64,000 bases of DNA from Endozoicomonas elysicola. Lineage in GTDB: Bacteria; Pseudomonadota; Gammaproteobacteria; Pseudomonadales; Endozoicomonadaceae. The stretch spans positions 1,317,825 to 1,381,824 of the forward strand of contig NZ_JOJP01000001.1 in NCBI RefSeq assembly GCF_000710775.1. Reading direction: 5' to 3'. Position 1 is the first letter of the stretch, and each line of letters opens with the position of its first letter. The translations under genes were made by a program, and so were the position numbers. Shown piece after piece: positions 25,390 to 33,399 of the stretch. The notes under the pieces were generated by a model. It ran no database searches and was not told the DNA's origin. It was given only the letters and a program-made list of their open reading frames with translations.

Positions 25390-26022
25390 CTAAAATACAG
25401 ATTCAATCTGCATGACTCCACGATGTTCAGACAATTTGACGTGTTTCAGGAAGCTCATCCCCAGTAGCACGATATCAGGGTAGGAACCTTCGATAACCGT
25501 TGCTTCTACATGGTTTACCCGAATACTGCCAATAGAAACGCTTTTTAGCGTTACATGGTATCCGTTAACAAGATCGCTGGCTGTTTCCACTTGGACGGGT
25601 TTACCTGCTTGGTAATTGATCCCGAGGCGCTTGGCATCTATTGAATTGATAGCCAGCACATTCGCTCCGGTATCCACAAGAACATCAATGGACTGGTTGT
25701 TAATCATGCCTCGGGTAATATACTGACCCTGATTATTGCGGGTGATGCTGATTGTGGCTTTTTCTGGTTCTTGAATACCGCCGTTCATGTCTCGACTGAG
25801 CTGAAAAGTACGGGTTTTGCCATTGATTTCAAGGGTTGCACTGTTGCTGGACGCTTTTAGCAGTTTTACTCCTGCTACTGGCTTTCCATTTGCAGACAGT
25901 AAATGCCGTTGGCCATTAATCATTACCAGTGCTTTACCGGAAAAAAGCCCGACAACCTGGACATTGCTGGCATAGCTATGAGTAGCAAATATCAGTGCAA
26001 AAAGGAGTGTTGGCAGTCTCAT
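25390..26022 (-). CDS. Periplasmic retropepsin-like aspartic protease (TIGR02281-type)
   Basis: This 210-residue protein has a Sec signal peptide (cleaved near THSYA). After a beta-rich N-terminal part comes a single retroviral-type aspartic protease domain with the catalytic motif VLVDTGANVLAI, then YPDIVLLGMSFL as the flap-distal psi-loop. Such clan AA proteins form dimeric active sites. Substrate unknown. Clear separate transcription from ribA by about 110 bases. Confidence 0.82.
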   Translation of the reverse strand: MRLPTLLFALIFATHSYASNVQVVGLFSGKALVMINGQRHLLSANGKPVAGVKLLKASSNSATLEINGKTRTFQLSRDMNGGIQEPEKATISITRNNQGQYITRGMINNQSIDVLVDTGANVLAINSIDAKRLGINYQAGKPVQVETASDLVNGYHVTLKSVSIGSIRVNHVEATVIEGSYPDIVLLGMSFLKHVKLSEHRGVMQIESVF

Positions 26023-26147
26023 TCTGTGTTCATTTTTTTTATGGTTACTGCACTTAATGATAACAGAGGCTTGAGCCTGGCTGTGACCTCTGTTTTACGG
26101 TTTTGCAATATTAAGCGAATATCCCCATCGCTTTGGGGGGCTGGTTA

Positions 26148-26621
26148 TCACGCTATTACATGATAAATGGCTTGTAGCGAAACAAAAGCGAAGACACCGG
26201 CTACCAGGTCATCAACCATAATACCAATGCCCCCGTGAACCTTTTTATCAAGCCAGCCAATAGGCCATGGTTTCCATATATCAAAAAGCCTGAAAAGCCC
26301 AAAGCCCAGTAAAATCCATTGCCAGCCTGCCGGAGCAGCAATCATGGTAAGCCAGAACCCACAGAACTCATCCCATACAATGGCGGGATGATCGTGAACT
26401 CCCAGATCTTTTGCCGTGCGGTCACATAGCCAGAAGCCGATCAGTGTTGCGACAACCAGCACTCCAAGATAGACCCATAAAGTCAGCCCCTGCAGTAACA
26501 GGTAAAAAAGAACGGCGGCTATTGTGCCAAATGTGCCCGGGGCTTTGGGGGCCAGACCGCTTCCGCAGCCAAAAGCTAGGAAGTGAACCGGGTTTTTCCA
26601 GCAGGTATCTTTTGGTGTCAT
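26148..26621 (-). CDS. pgpA: Phosphatidylglycerophosphatase A
   Basis: This 157-residue inner-membrane protein has the PgpA signature GLAPKAPGTFGT near the N-terminus and four hydrophobic helices, with conserved acidic residues (VWDEFCGFW, IMVDDLVAGV). It dephosphorylates phosphatidylglycerol phosphate in phospholipid synthesis. It lies 22 bases after thiL, in the usual nusB-thiL-pgpA order. Confidence 0.95.
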   Translation of the reverse strand: MTPKDTCWKNPVHFLAFGCGSGLAPKAPGTFGTIAAVLFYLLLQGLTLWVYLGVLVVATLIGFWLCDRTAKDLGVHDHPAIVWDEFCGFWLTMIAAPAGWQWILLGFGLFRLFDIWKPWPIGWLDKKVHGGIGIMVDDLVAGVFAFVSLQAIYHVIA

Positions 26622-26643
26622 GAATACGATGATCTTTTGGAAG

Positions 26644-27645
26644 TCAGAAGTGAGTGTAGGCTTTTTCGGTTAGCAGGTTGCCTTGAGAGTCTCTGATTAT
26701 GCCTGGCTCATCATTGATCTGGCCAATACAGGTGATATGACAGCCATCTGCCAGTGTTGAGGGAAGCTTTTGGGCAAGTGCTCGGGGAATGGTAAAGCAG
26801 AGTTCATAGTCATCGCCACCGGTCAAAGCTAATTTCAAAGCGGTTTTCTGATCATATTGCTGCATCAGGGATGAAGATCTTGGTATCAATTCTGGAGCGA
26901 TTTCTGCGCCTACGTGGCTGGCTTTGAGAATATGCCTGAGATCACCAAGTAATCCATCTGAGATATCCAAAGCCGCAGTGGCACCCATCTGGCGCAACCA
27001 TTGTCCGGCGAAAAGACGGGGGGATGGATACCAGTACCGATTAAGCAGATATTTAAGGTGGTCATCGCCGCAGGTTTTCGGGGTGTCGCCCTGAAGTACT
27101 GAGGACAGTGCGCCAGCAGCATCTCCCAGCGTGCCGGTAACACAGATCAAGTCCCCGGGGCTGGCTCCACTGCGTAACAGAGCCTTACCTTTAGGGACAA
27201 GCCCTTGTACCTGAAGAGAAAGAGTGAGAGGGCCTCTGGTGGTATCTCCACCAATTAACGGTGCTTTAACTTGCTGGGCAAGCTGGGCAAGCCCTTCAGA
27301 AAATTCTTTGAGCCAAAGTTCAGAAACCCTGGGCAGAGTCAGGCCAAGGGTAAAACTGTGAGGCTCTGCGCCCATCGCGGCCAGATCACTGAGGTTAACG
27401 GCCAGGGCCCGATAACCCAAGGCAAAGGGGTCGCACTCTTTGGGAAAGTGAACACCTTCAACCAGCGTATCCAATGATTGAGCCAGTTGCATATCCGCAG
27501 GGATATCGAACAGCGCACAGTCATCCCCAATGCCGATAAGTCCGTCGGTGTATTGTCCTTGAATCTGTGAGATTTCAGGTCGAGCAAAATAGCGTTTTAT
27601 CAGCTCGAACTCATCTATTTCACCAACAGCTTCACCGACGTCCAT
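26644..27645 (-). CDS. thiL: Thiamine-monophosphate kinase
   Basis: The protein has 333 residues and belongs to the PurM/ThiL ATP-binding superfamily. Motifs: GDDCALFD near residue 42, LVEGVHF, ALAVNLSDLAAMGAEP, GGDTTRG and, near the C-terminus, LTGGDDYELCFT. It phosphorylates thiamine monophosphate to the active diphosphate. Start ATG follows a GGGGAT site. The nusB-thiL gap has been enlarged to about 340 bases by a palindromic element. Confidence 0.95.
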   Translation of the reverse strand: MDVGEAVGEIDEFELIKRYFARPEISQIQGQYTDGLIGIGDDCALFDIPADMQLAQSLDTLVEGVHFPKECDPFALGYRALAVNLSDLAAMGAEPHSFTLGLTLPRVSELWLKEFSEGLAQLAQQVKAPLIGGDTTRGPLTLSLQVQGLVPKGKALLRSGASPGDLICVTGTLGDAAGALSSVLQGDTPKTCGDDHLKYLLNRYWYPSPRLFAGQWLRQMGATAALDISDGLLGDLRHILKASHVGAEIAPELIPRSSSLMQQYDQKTALKLALTGGDDYELCFTIPRALAQKLPSTLADGCHITCIGQINDEPGIIRDSQGNLLTEKAYTHF

Positions 27646-27985
27646 AAATCCCCATTAAATGATCAAGTCGTTTTATTAAGTGCTAGGGTCTGTTGGCGTT
27701 TCGTTGTGTGCTCAGCGTATCAGGGCGCCCCTAAGACTAGGCGCGGCATTGCAGGAAGGCTGGTTGCCTTTCAAATGCTGTAACAACGTCATAGGGGCGC
27801 CCTGATACGCCCTTCGGGTGGCCCAGAAAAACGCCATCTGCTTTGTTAGACTTGCTTGACGTAGAATAACTACGGGCTGCGCAAGTCTTTCGTGCATATG
27901 GCGCTTTTCTGGGCCACTGAGCTTCGCAACGAAACGTCAGCAGACCCTTACCATACCCAGCTTCAAACAGGGATGAAGAGCGTGC
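27646..27985. other. nusB-thiL intergenic region, mostly one element
   Basis: Normally nusB and thiL are nearly contiguous. Here the gap is filled by the 264-bp palindromic element described separately, with about 40 unassigned bases on each side. Confidence 0.7.
27685..27948. mobile_element. MITE-like element with two internal hairpins
   Basis: Terminal inverted repeats of about 21 bases start AGGGTCTGTTGGCG and end CGTCAGCAGACCCT (two mismatches). Inside are two long hairpins: a perfect 19-bp pair GCGTATCAGGGCGCCCCTA (27715-27733) / its complement (27792-27810), and TGGCCCAGAAAAACGCCAT (27819-27837) / ATGGCGCTTTTCTGGGCCA (27898-27916, one mismatch). It has no gene. The ends resemble the other element at 22305 only in the CTGTTG core. 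Confidence 0.75.
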
Positions 27986-28486
27986 CTACTTTTTGCGATA
28001 GGCTTTGACTTCCTCTGCGCGCAGGCGCGGAGCCAACTTGTCGAGGATGCCATTGATGTAGCGGTGTGAATCTTGGGCACCAAAGCGTTTGACCAGTTCA
28101 ATGGCTTCATTGATGACGACGCGGTAAGGGACATCCTTCCGGTTGATCAGCTCAAAGCAACCAATGCGCAATGCGGCCAGCTCGACAGGATCCAGCTGGG
28201 TCAATGGGCGATCAAGCACTGCTGACATCGCTTCGTCCAGCTGAGTTGCCTGATTTGGAACACCATGAACAATAGCGCTGAAATAGCCCTCATCCACTTT
28301 GCTGAAATCATTGTCAGTACGAAACTGTGCTTCAATCTGAATCAGCGGTGACTTGGCAATCTGCCACTGATAGAGGGCCTGAAGAGCCAGCTGTCTGGCT
28401 CTTCTACGAGCCGACGGACTGAGCCGATCGGCACTCTTTTTTTGAGAGGTTTTAACTTGTGGGTTGTTCATTGGCGAGGTGCTCAC
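27986..28486 (-). CDS. nusB: Transcription antitermination factor NusB
   Basis: The product has 166 residues. I choose the GTG at 28486 because GGAGG lies six bases upstream; that site is formed by the last bases of the ribH remnant. ATG at 28471 is the alternative. The core [49 protein letters not shown] and [14 protein letters not shown] is typical of NusB, which with NusE (S10) binds boxA RNA in rRNA antitermination. The C-terminal basic tail ([15 protein letters not shown]) is also usual. Confidence 0.95.
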   Translation of the reverse strand: MSTSPMNNPQVKTSQKKSADRLSPSARRRARQLALQALYQWQIAKSPLIQIEAQFRTDNDFSKVDEGYFSAIVHGVPNQATQLDEAMSAVLDRPLTQLDPVELAALRIGCFELINRKDVPYRVVINEAIELVKRFGAQDSHRYINGILDKLAPRLRAEEVKAYRKK

Positions 28487-28487
28487 C

Positions 28488-28719
28488 TCAAGCCTCCAGT
28501 TTTTTAACAGGGATACCACAGCAGAGACTGCTAGCAGCCTCTTCGCCCTTGTTGCCCGTTTTGGATACCCGCAGACTCAATCGCCTGTTCAAAGGCATCC
28601 TCAGTCAGAACACCAAAAGCGACTGGAATTTCATATTCCAGATTAACCTGAGACAGCCTTTTAACACATTCGTTAGCAACGAAGTAAAAGTGCGGTGTAC
28701 CACACGGAACAGGGTTGAA
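28488..28719 (-). pseudogene. ribH: Remnant of lumazine synthase gene
   Basis: Reverse-strand translation gives [19 protein letters not shown], then [20 protein letters not shown]. These align with the C-terminal half of lumazine synthase (GGTAHFEYVA.. and [20 protein letters not shown] in E. coli). A one-base shift near 28565 moves the end into another frame, which continues [13 protein letters not shown] to a TGA at 28490 beside nusB. The N-terminal ~85 residues are missing: an in-frame stop lies just upstream (near 28735). The gene sits where ribH belongs, between ribBA and nusB, and is broken by truncation and frameshift. A functional copy must exist elsewhere or riboflavin synthesis is impaired. 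Confidence 0.82.
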
Positions 28720-28744
28720 AATGTAATTATCGCATTAATATAGA

Positions 28745-28789
28745 GATGGGCGATATTTGATCAGTTTATATGATCACTTATCGCCCATC
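28745..28789. repeat. Inverted repeat in the ribBA-ribH gap
   Basis: GATGGGCGATA (28745) and TATCGCCCATC (28779) are perfect 11-base arms. Inside, TGATCA occurs twice (28758 and 28771), extending the pairing. It may end ribBA transcription, or may be the scar of the event that removed the 5' half of ribH. Confidence 0.6.
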
Positions 28790-28837
28790 CTGATTTATAT
28801 CCATTAGGGTCTTGGATATGTCTGTCTGCCAGAGAAT

Positions 28838-29956
28838 TTACTCTCCGAATGGCAGGTATTCTACGACTTCAAGGTCAAATCCGGAAAGGGCTGCAAATCG
28901 AATAGGGGAGCTCAGCAGGCGCATTTTGCCGACACCCAGATCCCGTAAAATCTGTGATCCAGTACCAATCGCCTGATAGGCTCGGGACATGCCGTCAGAT
29001 GAAGAGCGATCATTGTTATCGATAAAGCGCTCTAGTGCCATGCCCAGATCCTGATGACTGCCGGAATCCAGCAGTACCACAACCCCAGCCCCTTCTTCAG
29101 CTACTTTGGCCATTGCTTTGTGAAGAGACCAGCTTGTACGTCCCCCTTCACTATGAGCGGCCAGAAGATCACGGAATGGCTCCATGGCGTGGACTCGAAC
29201 CAGTGTTGGAGAGTCTGGTGTGATATAGCCTTTACTCAGCGCGAGATGTTTACAGTCGCTGATACTGTCCTGATAAACCGACAGATCAAACTGCCCAAAG
29301 TCAGTATTGATCACCCGCTGCTCAATTTTATCCACCGTTTTCTCATGAAGAATACGGTAATGAATCAGGTCTGCAATGGTTCCAATCTTCAGGTCATGCT
29401 TTTCAGCAAAAGCTTCCAGGTCGGGGCGGCGAGCCATTGAACCGTCTTCATTCATGATTTCAATGATGGCCGCCGCAGGTGTAAGCCCGGCCAAGCGAGA
29501 AAGATCACAGCCAGCCTCTGTATGACCGGCACGGCTGAGAACGCCACCAGGTCTGGCACGCAGAGGGAAAATATGGCCTGGCTGTACAATGTCTTCCGGG
29601 CGGGAAAGCGGGTCCACAGCGGTTAAAATGGTCTTGGCTCGATCCTGAGCAGAAATACCGGTGGTAACACCTTCTGCAGCCTCAATGGATACGGTAAATG
29701 GTGTGCCATATCCGGACTGGTTGTCAGAAGCTCCGACCATTTGAGGCAGACCAAGGAAGTCGCAACGATCACCGGTCAGTGTCAGGCACAGAAGCCCCCT
29801 TGCCTCACGGGTCATGAAATTAACAATTTCCGGGGTGATTTTTTCCGCAGCGATGATTAAATCACCTTCGTTCTCACGGTCTTCATCATCCATCAGTATG
29901 ACAGGCTTACCGAGGCGAATGTCCTCTAGAAGTTCTTCGATGGAGTTCAGCTGCAT
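28838..29956 (-). CDS. ribB: 3,4-dihydroxy-2-butanone-4-phosphate synthase, fused to an inactive-looking GCHII domain
   Basis: The product has 372 residues from the ATG at 29956 (AGAGGGA upstream). The N-terminal ~200 residues form the DHBP synthase: [26 protein letters not shown]-type segment ([25 protein letters not shown]) and catalytic Glu/His. The C-terminal half has the GTP cyclohydrolase II fold, but the zinc cysteines (CxxGDxxxSxRCDCG) are replaced by [16 protein letters not shown], so it is probably not an active cyclohydrolase. A separate complete RibA is encoded at 24682. This layout is common in gammaproteobacteria. Confidence 0.93.
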   Translation of the reverse strand: MQLNSIEELLEDIRLGKPVILMDDEDRENEGDLIIAAEKITPEIVNFMTREARGLLCLTLTGDRCDFLGLPQMVGASDNQSGYGTPFTVSIEAAEGVTTGISAQDRAKTILTAVDPLSRPEDIVQPGHIFPLRARPGGVLSRAGHTEAGCDLSRLAGLTPAAAIIEIMNEDGSMARRPDLEAFAEKHDLKIGTIADLIHYRILHEKTVDKIEQRVINTDFGQFDLSVYQDSISDCKHLALSKGYITPDSPTLVRVHAMEPFRDLLAAHSEGGRTSWSLHKAMAKVAEEGAGVVVLLDSGSHQDLGMALERFIDNNDRSSSDGMSRAYQAIGTGSQILRDLGVGKMRLLSSPIRFAALSGFDLEVVEYLPFGE

Positions 29957-30073
29957 AATGTCCCTCTGATAACCGGTGTTTCCGGCGCGATTTTTATCAG
30001 CAATAAGCAAATAGTTTTCTGACGGCTATTCTACTCTTTTAAACGATGGTTAAAAGCTGTTTATGGGAGAGCT

Positions 30074-30361
30074 ATGGATAAAGTAGATCAACAGCCGGCT
30101 GGTATGAATGCTCAGGGCTATGATGTCTGTGATCATGATGTTTGTGTTCATATGAGAGAGGTGAGGGCCACCTGGAAAACCCGGATGGGGAGATCGTGCT
30201 GCGTTGCAGCAGCTGCTATGGGATGTTATCTGACTTGGGGAGATGGCGTGTTTTGGACATCTATCGGTAGTGTGCTTTGGGGGGCTTTAGGAAAAACGCT
30301 GGGGGAGCGCTTAATTGGCCCTCAAAAGTGTAACCATAAACTTGCGGCAAAGATGGAATAA
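30074..30361 (+). CDS. Small hypothetical protein with hydrophobic segment
   Basis: The 95-residue protein has a clear GGGAG ribosome site. The N-terminus has Cys/His-spaced residues (VCDHDVCVH) and the centre has a short hydrophobic stretch (CCVAAAAMGCYLTWG). Unrecognised. It lies where ribE (riboflavin synthase) would usually be, on the opposite strand, between ribD and ribBA. Confidence 0.5.
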   Translation: MDKVDQQPAGMNAQGYDVCDHDVCVHMREVRATWKTRMGRSCCVAAAAMGCYLTWGDGVFWTSIGSVLWGALGKTLGERLIGPQKCNHKLAAKME

Positions 30362-30423
30362 AGCCTGATCGCAGCAGGCTTTGGTACCCGGTTGTGAGAA
30401 ACGTACTTTATTGATTGGTTCAA

Positions 30424-31569
30424 TCAAGATGCTTGTGATATTGGTCGGGCAGTGATTTTCCAGTCATCACCCACAGCCCGGATATCTTTGATAATTAGTT
30501 CTTTTTTTTCAGACATGCTGTGCAGAGGTAAATTAAACAGTGGCCTTGCTTCTGATCCCATCAGAACTGGTGCCATGAAAACAATGAGCTCATCTATCAG
30601 GTTTTCAGAAATCATACTGCCAGCCAGTTGAGCTCCGGTTTCCAGAAGTACTTCATTACACTCCCTTCTTCCCAGCTCTTTCAGTACTGCCTTAAGGTCT
30701 ACTTTGTCATCAGTATTGTTATCAGTATTCTCTAATATCAATACTTCTGCACCCGCTTGCTCAAGCTGTGCTTTTTTCTCGGGGCTATGTTGTGAGGTTG
30801 TAACGATCAGGCATTGTCCCAAGCCTGAAATCACTTTTGCACCAATGGGTGTTTTGAGGGTTGAATCCAGTACAACTCTTAATGGCTGGCGCTTACAGAT
30901 GTCTTCTGCATTGGCCAGGCCCAGTTCGCCGGGGCGAACCGTCAGTGAAGCGTTATCTTTTAGGATAGAGCCCACGCCAGTGATAATTGCGCAGCTCTGT
31001 GCCCTGAGCTTTTGTACTTCACTGCGTGCCGCAGGCCCGGTAATCCATTGGGATTCACCGCTGGCCATGGCCGTCCGGCCATCCAGGCTCATGGCAAGTT
31101 TTGCCCTGACAAGCGGAAGGCCTGAAGACATTCGTTTGAAAAAGCCTTCATTCAGAGCTTTGGCCTCTTCTTCAAGAACACCTGATCGGGTTTCAACCCC
31201 CGCTTCCTGAAGAATGGCCATACCTTTACCGGCTACCGCTGGGTTCACATCCTTTACTGCAGCAACAACCCTTGCAACACCTGCGGCTTTGAGGGCCTCT
31301 GCACAGGGCGGTGTCCTGCCAAAGTGGCTGCAGGGTTCCAGTGTTACATACGCGGTAGCCCCTTTTGCTCTGGTTCCAGCCATACGCAGTGCATGTACTT
31401 CAGCATGAGGTTCTCCAGCTCGTTCATGCCAGCCTTTACCAATAATATGACTATTGACGTCTACTATTACGCAACCTACTCTCGGATTAGGCATGGTCGT
31501 ATACCAGCCTGAGCGAGCCAGCTCTATTGCTCGGGCCATATAGTAGTTGTCTATCGCTTCTGGAGTCAT
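30424..31569 (-). CDS. ribD: Bifunctional riboflavin deaminase/reductase
   Basis: The 381-residue enzyme performs the second and third riboflavin steps. The N-terminal deaminase has the zinc site HAEVHAL (His/Glu) and PCSHFGRTPPC. The C-terminal NADPH reductase has RAKLAMSLDGRTA, SQWITG and LETGAQLAGSMI. Length and domain order are normal. No ribE gene follows it, unlike the usual ribD-ribE-ribBA-ribH arrangement. Confidence 0.95.
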   Translation of the reverse strand: MTPEAIDNYYMARAIELARSGWYTTMPNPRVGCVIVDVNSHIIGKGWHERAGEPHAEVHALRMAGTRAKGATAYVTLEPCSHFGRTPPCAEALKAAGVARVVAAVKDVNPAVAGKGMAILQEAGVETRSGVLEEEAKALNEGFFKRMSSGLPLVRAKLAMSLDGRTAMASGESQWITGPAARSEVQKLRAQSCAIITGVGSILKDNASLTVRPGELGLANAEDICKRQPLRVVLDSTLKTPIGAKVISGLGQCLIVTTSQHSPEKKAQLEQAGAEVLILENTDNNTDDKVDLKAVLKELGRRECNEVLLETGAQLAGSMISENLIDELIVFMAPVLMGSEARPLFNLPLHSMSEKKELIIKDIRAVGDDWKITARPISQAS

Positions 31570-31832
31570 TTGAACCTCAGTGGAAGTGCCTTGACCTTCT
31601 GGAAAAAGACACTTTTGTGTCTGGAGCTGTTAAAAATAAACGCCTAATTTATTGATTATCGACTTTCATCTTACCATCGTCTTTTAGACAGCAAATATGT
31701 CAGTTGTTTAATAATACCTTCTGCCATTTTTTTTGAACATTTTGATTGGTACATCAATAGAGTAATTGAGCCCTCATGAATTAATTTGTCGACTAAGATT
31801 AGCCGTGCACCAACCGGACATAGGCCAGCATC

Positions 31833-33209
31833 ATGATCAGTCGCAGATTGTTGTTGTGGTTGTTACCCGCCTTTTTACTCACAACATTTCCGATAAGTAC
31901 AAAAGCCAGCGTGCCTGACTCTGTAGACAGCACAATTGCCCAAATGTGCCCCTACATTGAAAAAACTCCGGTGGGGGTATATATGCAGAATCAGGAGAGC
32001 CCCAAGCAGTTCAACCGCCTAATGTTAGATGTCCTGTCCAGGGTGGCCTCTCATGCTCCTGGGCTGCTGTTGGCATATTATCAGCATGGTATCGCATACA
32101 ATTTGCTTGTACCTCTTGCAGGGTTTGCCCTATGGGATGTGGGTATCTCTGTTGGTAACTATTTAAGGCCTGACCGTGTCACTCCTGACTCGGCCACACC
32201 GGGTTTTCTGGTGGATTTTCTTGGCTCAGCCTATCAGAGTATCTATGGTATTGCTGTCGCAGCATCGACAGCTGCACAGTTTAAGGCAGGCTTGATCTTC
32301 CCTGCATTGTTTGCCTGGAAATATTTGACCAGAGCACAGACGGTGAATATTGCTGACATAGCCTATTACCGAAATCGCATAGCTTTTAAAAGTGCACCCG
32401 CAAATTCTTTGGTGAACAAGATTGCCAGGTATAATGGACGTTTGAGAATGTGTACTAATGTAGGAAGTGTAAATAAAGCTTCTACTAATTCTCTGGTGCA
32501 ATTTGTTGTGGATCATAAGCGTGATAATGTGGCGCTTATGCGACATGTTTATCCACGCTTGGATCCTTGCCGTAATATCGAACAGTTAAACGATCGCGAA
32601 CAAAGAACTTGTCATCATATTCTGAAAGTTCAGAACCTTTATGAAAGAATCAGAAAACCCAATATAAGATCCCGATTTAAATCAAGCCACCGATCAGCAA
32701 GAGGTGTGGTTGCCACCTTAATTCATCAAGATCTTGGATTAAGTATGACGCTGTTAAGACCTCAAACAAATTTGGTAGATGAAATCTTTGAAGATACATT
32801 GGTTTCAGAAGATGGGTGGCGGATGCTGGAGTTCAGTGATTATGATGACTATCAGTCAACAGCAGACCTAATGAATGATTACTTTCAATACTTGATAACA
32901 GTTGTTGGTAATAAAAAATACTATATTTTCTTGGGAATGGAAGTTCGCCCGGTAGTAGATGATGATGGCATTATGACTAACACATTGGTCTATCTTTCAC
33001 CCTTTGGATCAATCAGTCAGCATCCTTCTATGGTTGCAATACCCGTTGAGTTTAATAATCGGGAGGATGTTTTTCGCTTTGCTGAGGCTCTCATTGGAAT
33101 GTTTGACGGTAACAGGCAAAGGGTGCTCTTATTCAAAATTGGGCCATCTGAGAAAATCTCAAGCTTACATGATCACGCACCTGTTTTAGATGAAGAAGAA
33201 GGTGGATAG
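31833..33209 (+). CDS. Exported hypothetical protein, 458 residues
   Basis: Unrecognised. It has a Sec signal peptide (MISRRLLLWLLPAFLLTTFP, cleavage near residue 25). Two to three further hydrophobic stretches (LLLAYYQHGIAYNLLVPLAGFALWDVGI, YQSIYGIAVAASTAAQ-like) lie within residues 75-165. The C-terminal part is polar, with conserved-looking aromatic residues, and ends in an acidic tail (DEEEGG). It is 190 bases upstream of the ankyrin-repeat gene; the two may be a functional pair, but there is no shared operon signal. Confidence 0.6.
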   Translation: MISRRLLLWLLPAFLLTTFPISTKASVPDSVDSTIAQMCPYIEKTPVGVYMQNQESPKQFNRLMLDVLSRVASHAPGLLLAYYQHGIAYNLLVPLAGFALWDVGISVGNYLRPDRVTPDSATPGFLVDFLGSAYQSIYGIAVAASTAAQFKAGLIFPALFAWKYLTRAQTVNIADIAYYRNRIAFKSAPANSLVNKIARYNGRLRMCTNVGSVNKASTNSLVQFVVDHKRDNVALMRHVYPRLDPCRNIEQLNDREQRTCHHILKVQNLYERIRKPNIRSRFKSSHRSARGVVATLIHQDLGLSMTLLRPQTNLVDEIFEDTLVSEDGWRMLEFSDYDDYQSTADLMNDYFQYLITVVGNKKYYIFLGMEVRPVVDDDGIMTNTLVYLSPFGSISQHPSMVAIPVEFNNREDVFRFAEALIGMFDGNRQRVLLFKIGPSEKISSLHDHAPVLDEEEGG

Positions 33210-33399
33210 CAATTAATGAGAACTAGTCTCATGAAGTTTTTGCAGGTTCGTAATAGCTGATAGTTATTTATTGGATAGGATGGCTAATTCTTGAATTTCA
33301 AGATGTTAGCCGGTTATTACACCGGTTTTCTGATCTTATTAAGAGCAATCATTCGTTGCCTATAATTGTAAATGGACTGAGTGCTTTTAAGGGATTACT

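Noticed and set aside
28459-28743. 94-codon plus-strand frame opposite nusB/ribH
   Set aside because: It is the antisense of the ribH remnant and nusB start, which explain the region better.
30010-30424. A ribE (riboflavin synthase) gene or remnant between ribD and ribBA
   Set aside because: Neither strand shows the MFTGIV start or other riboflavin synthase motifs.
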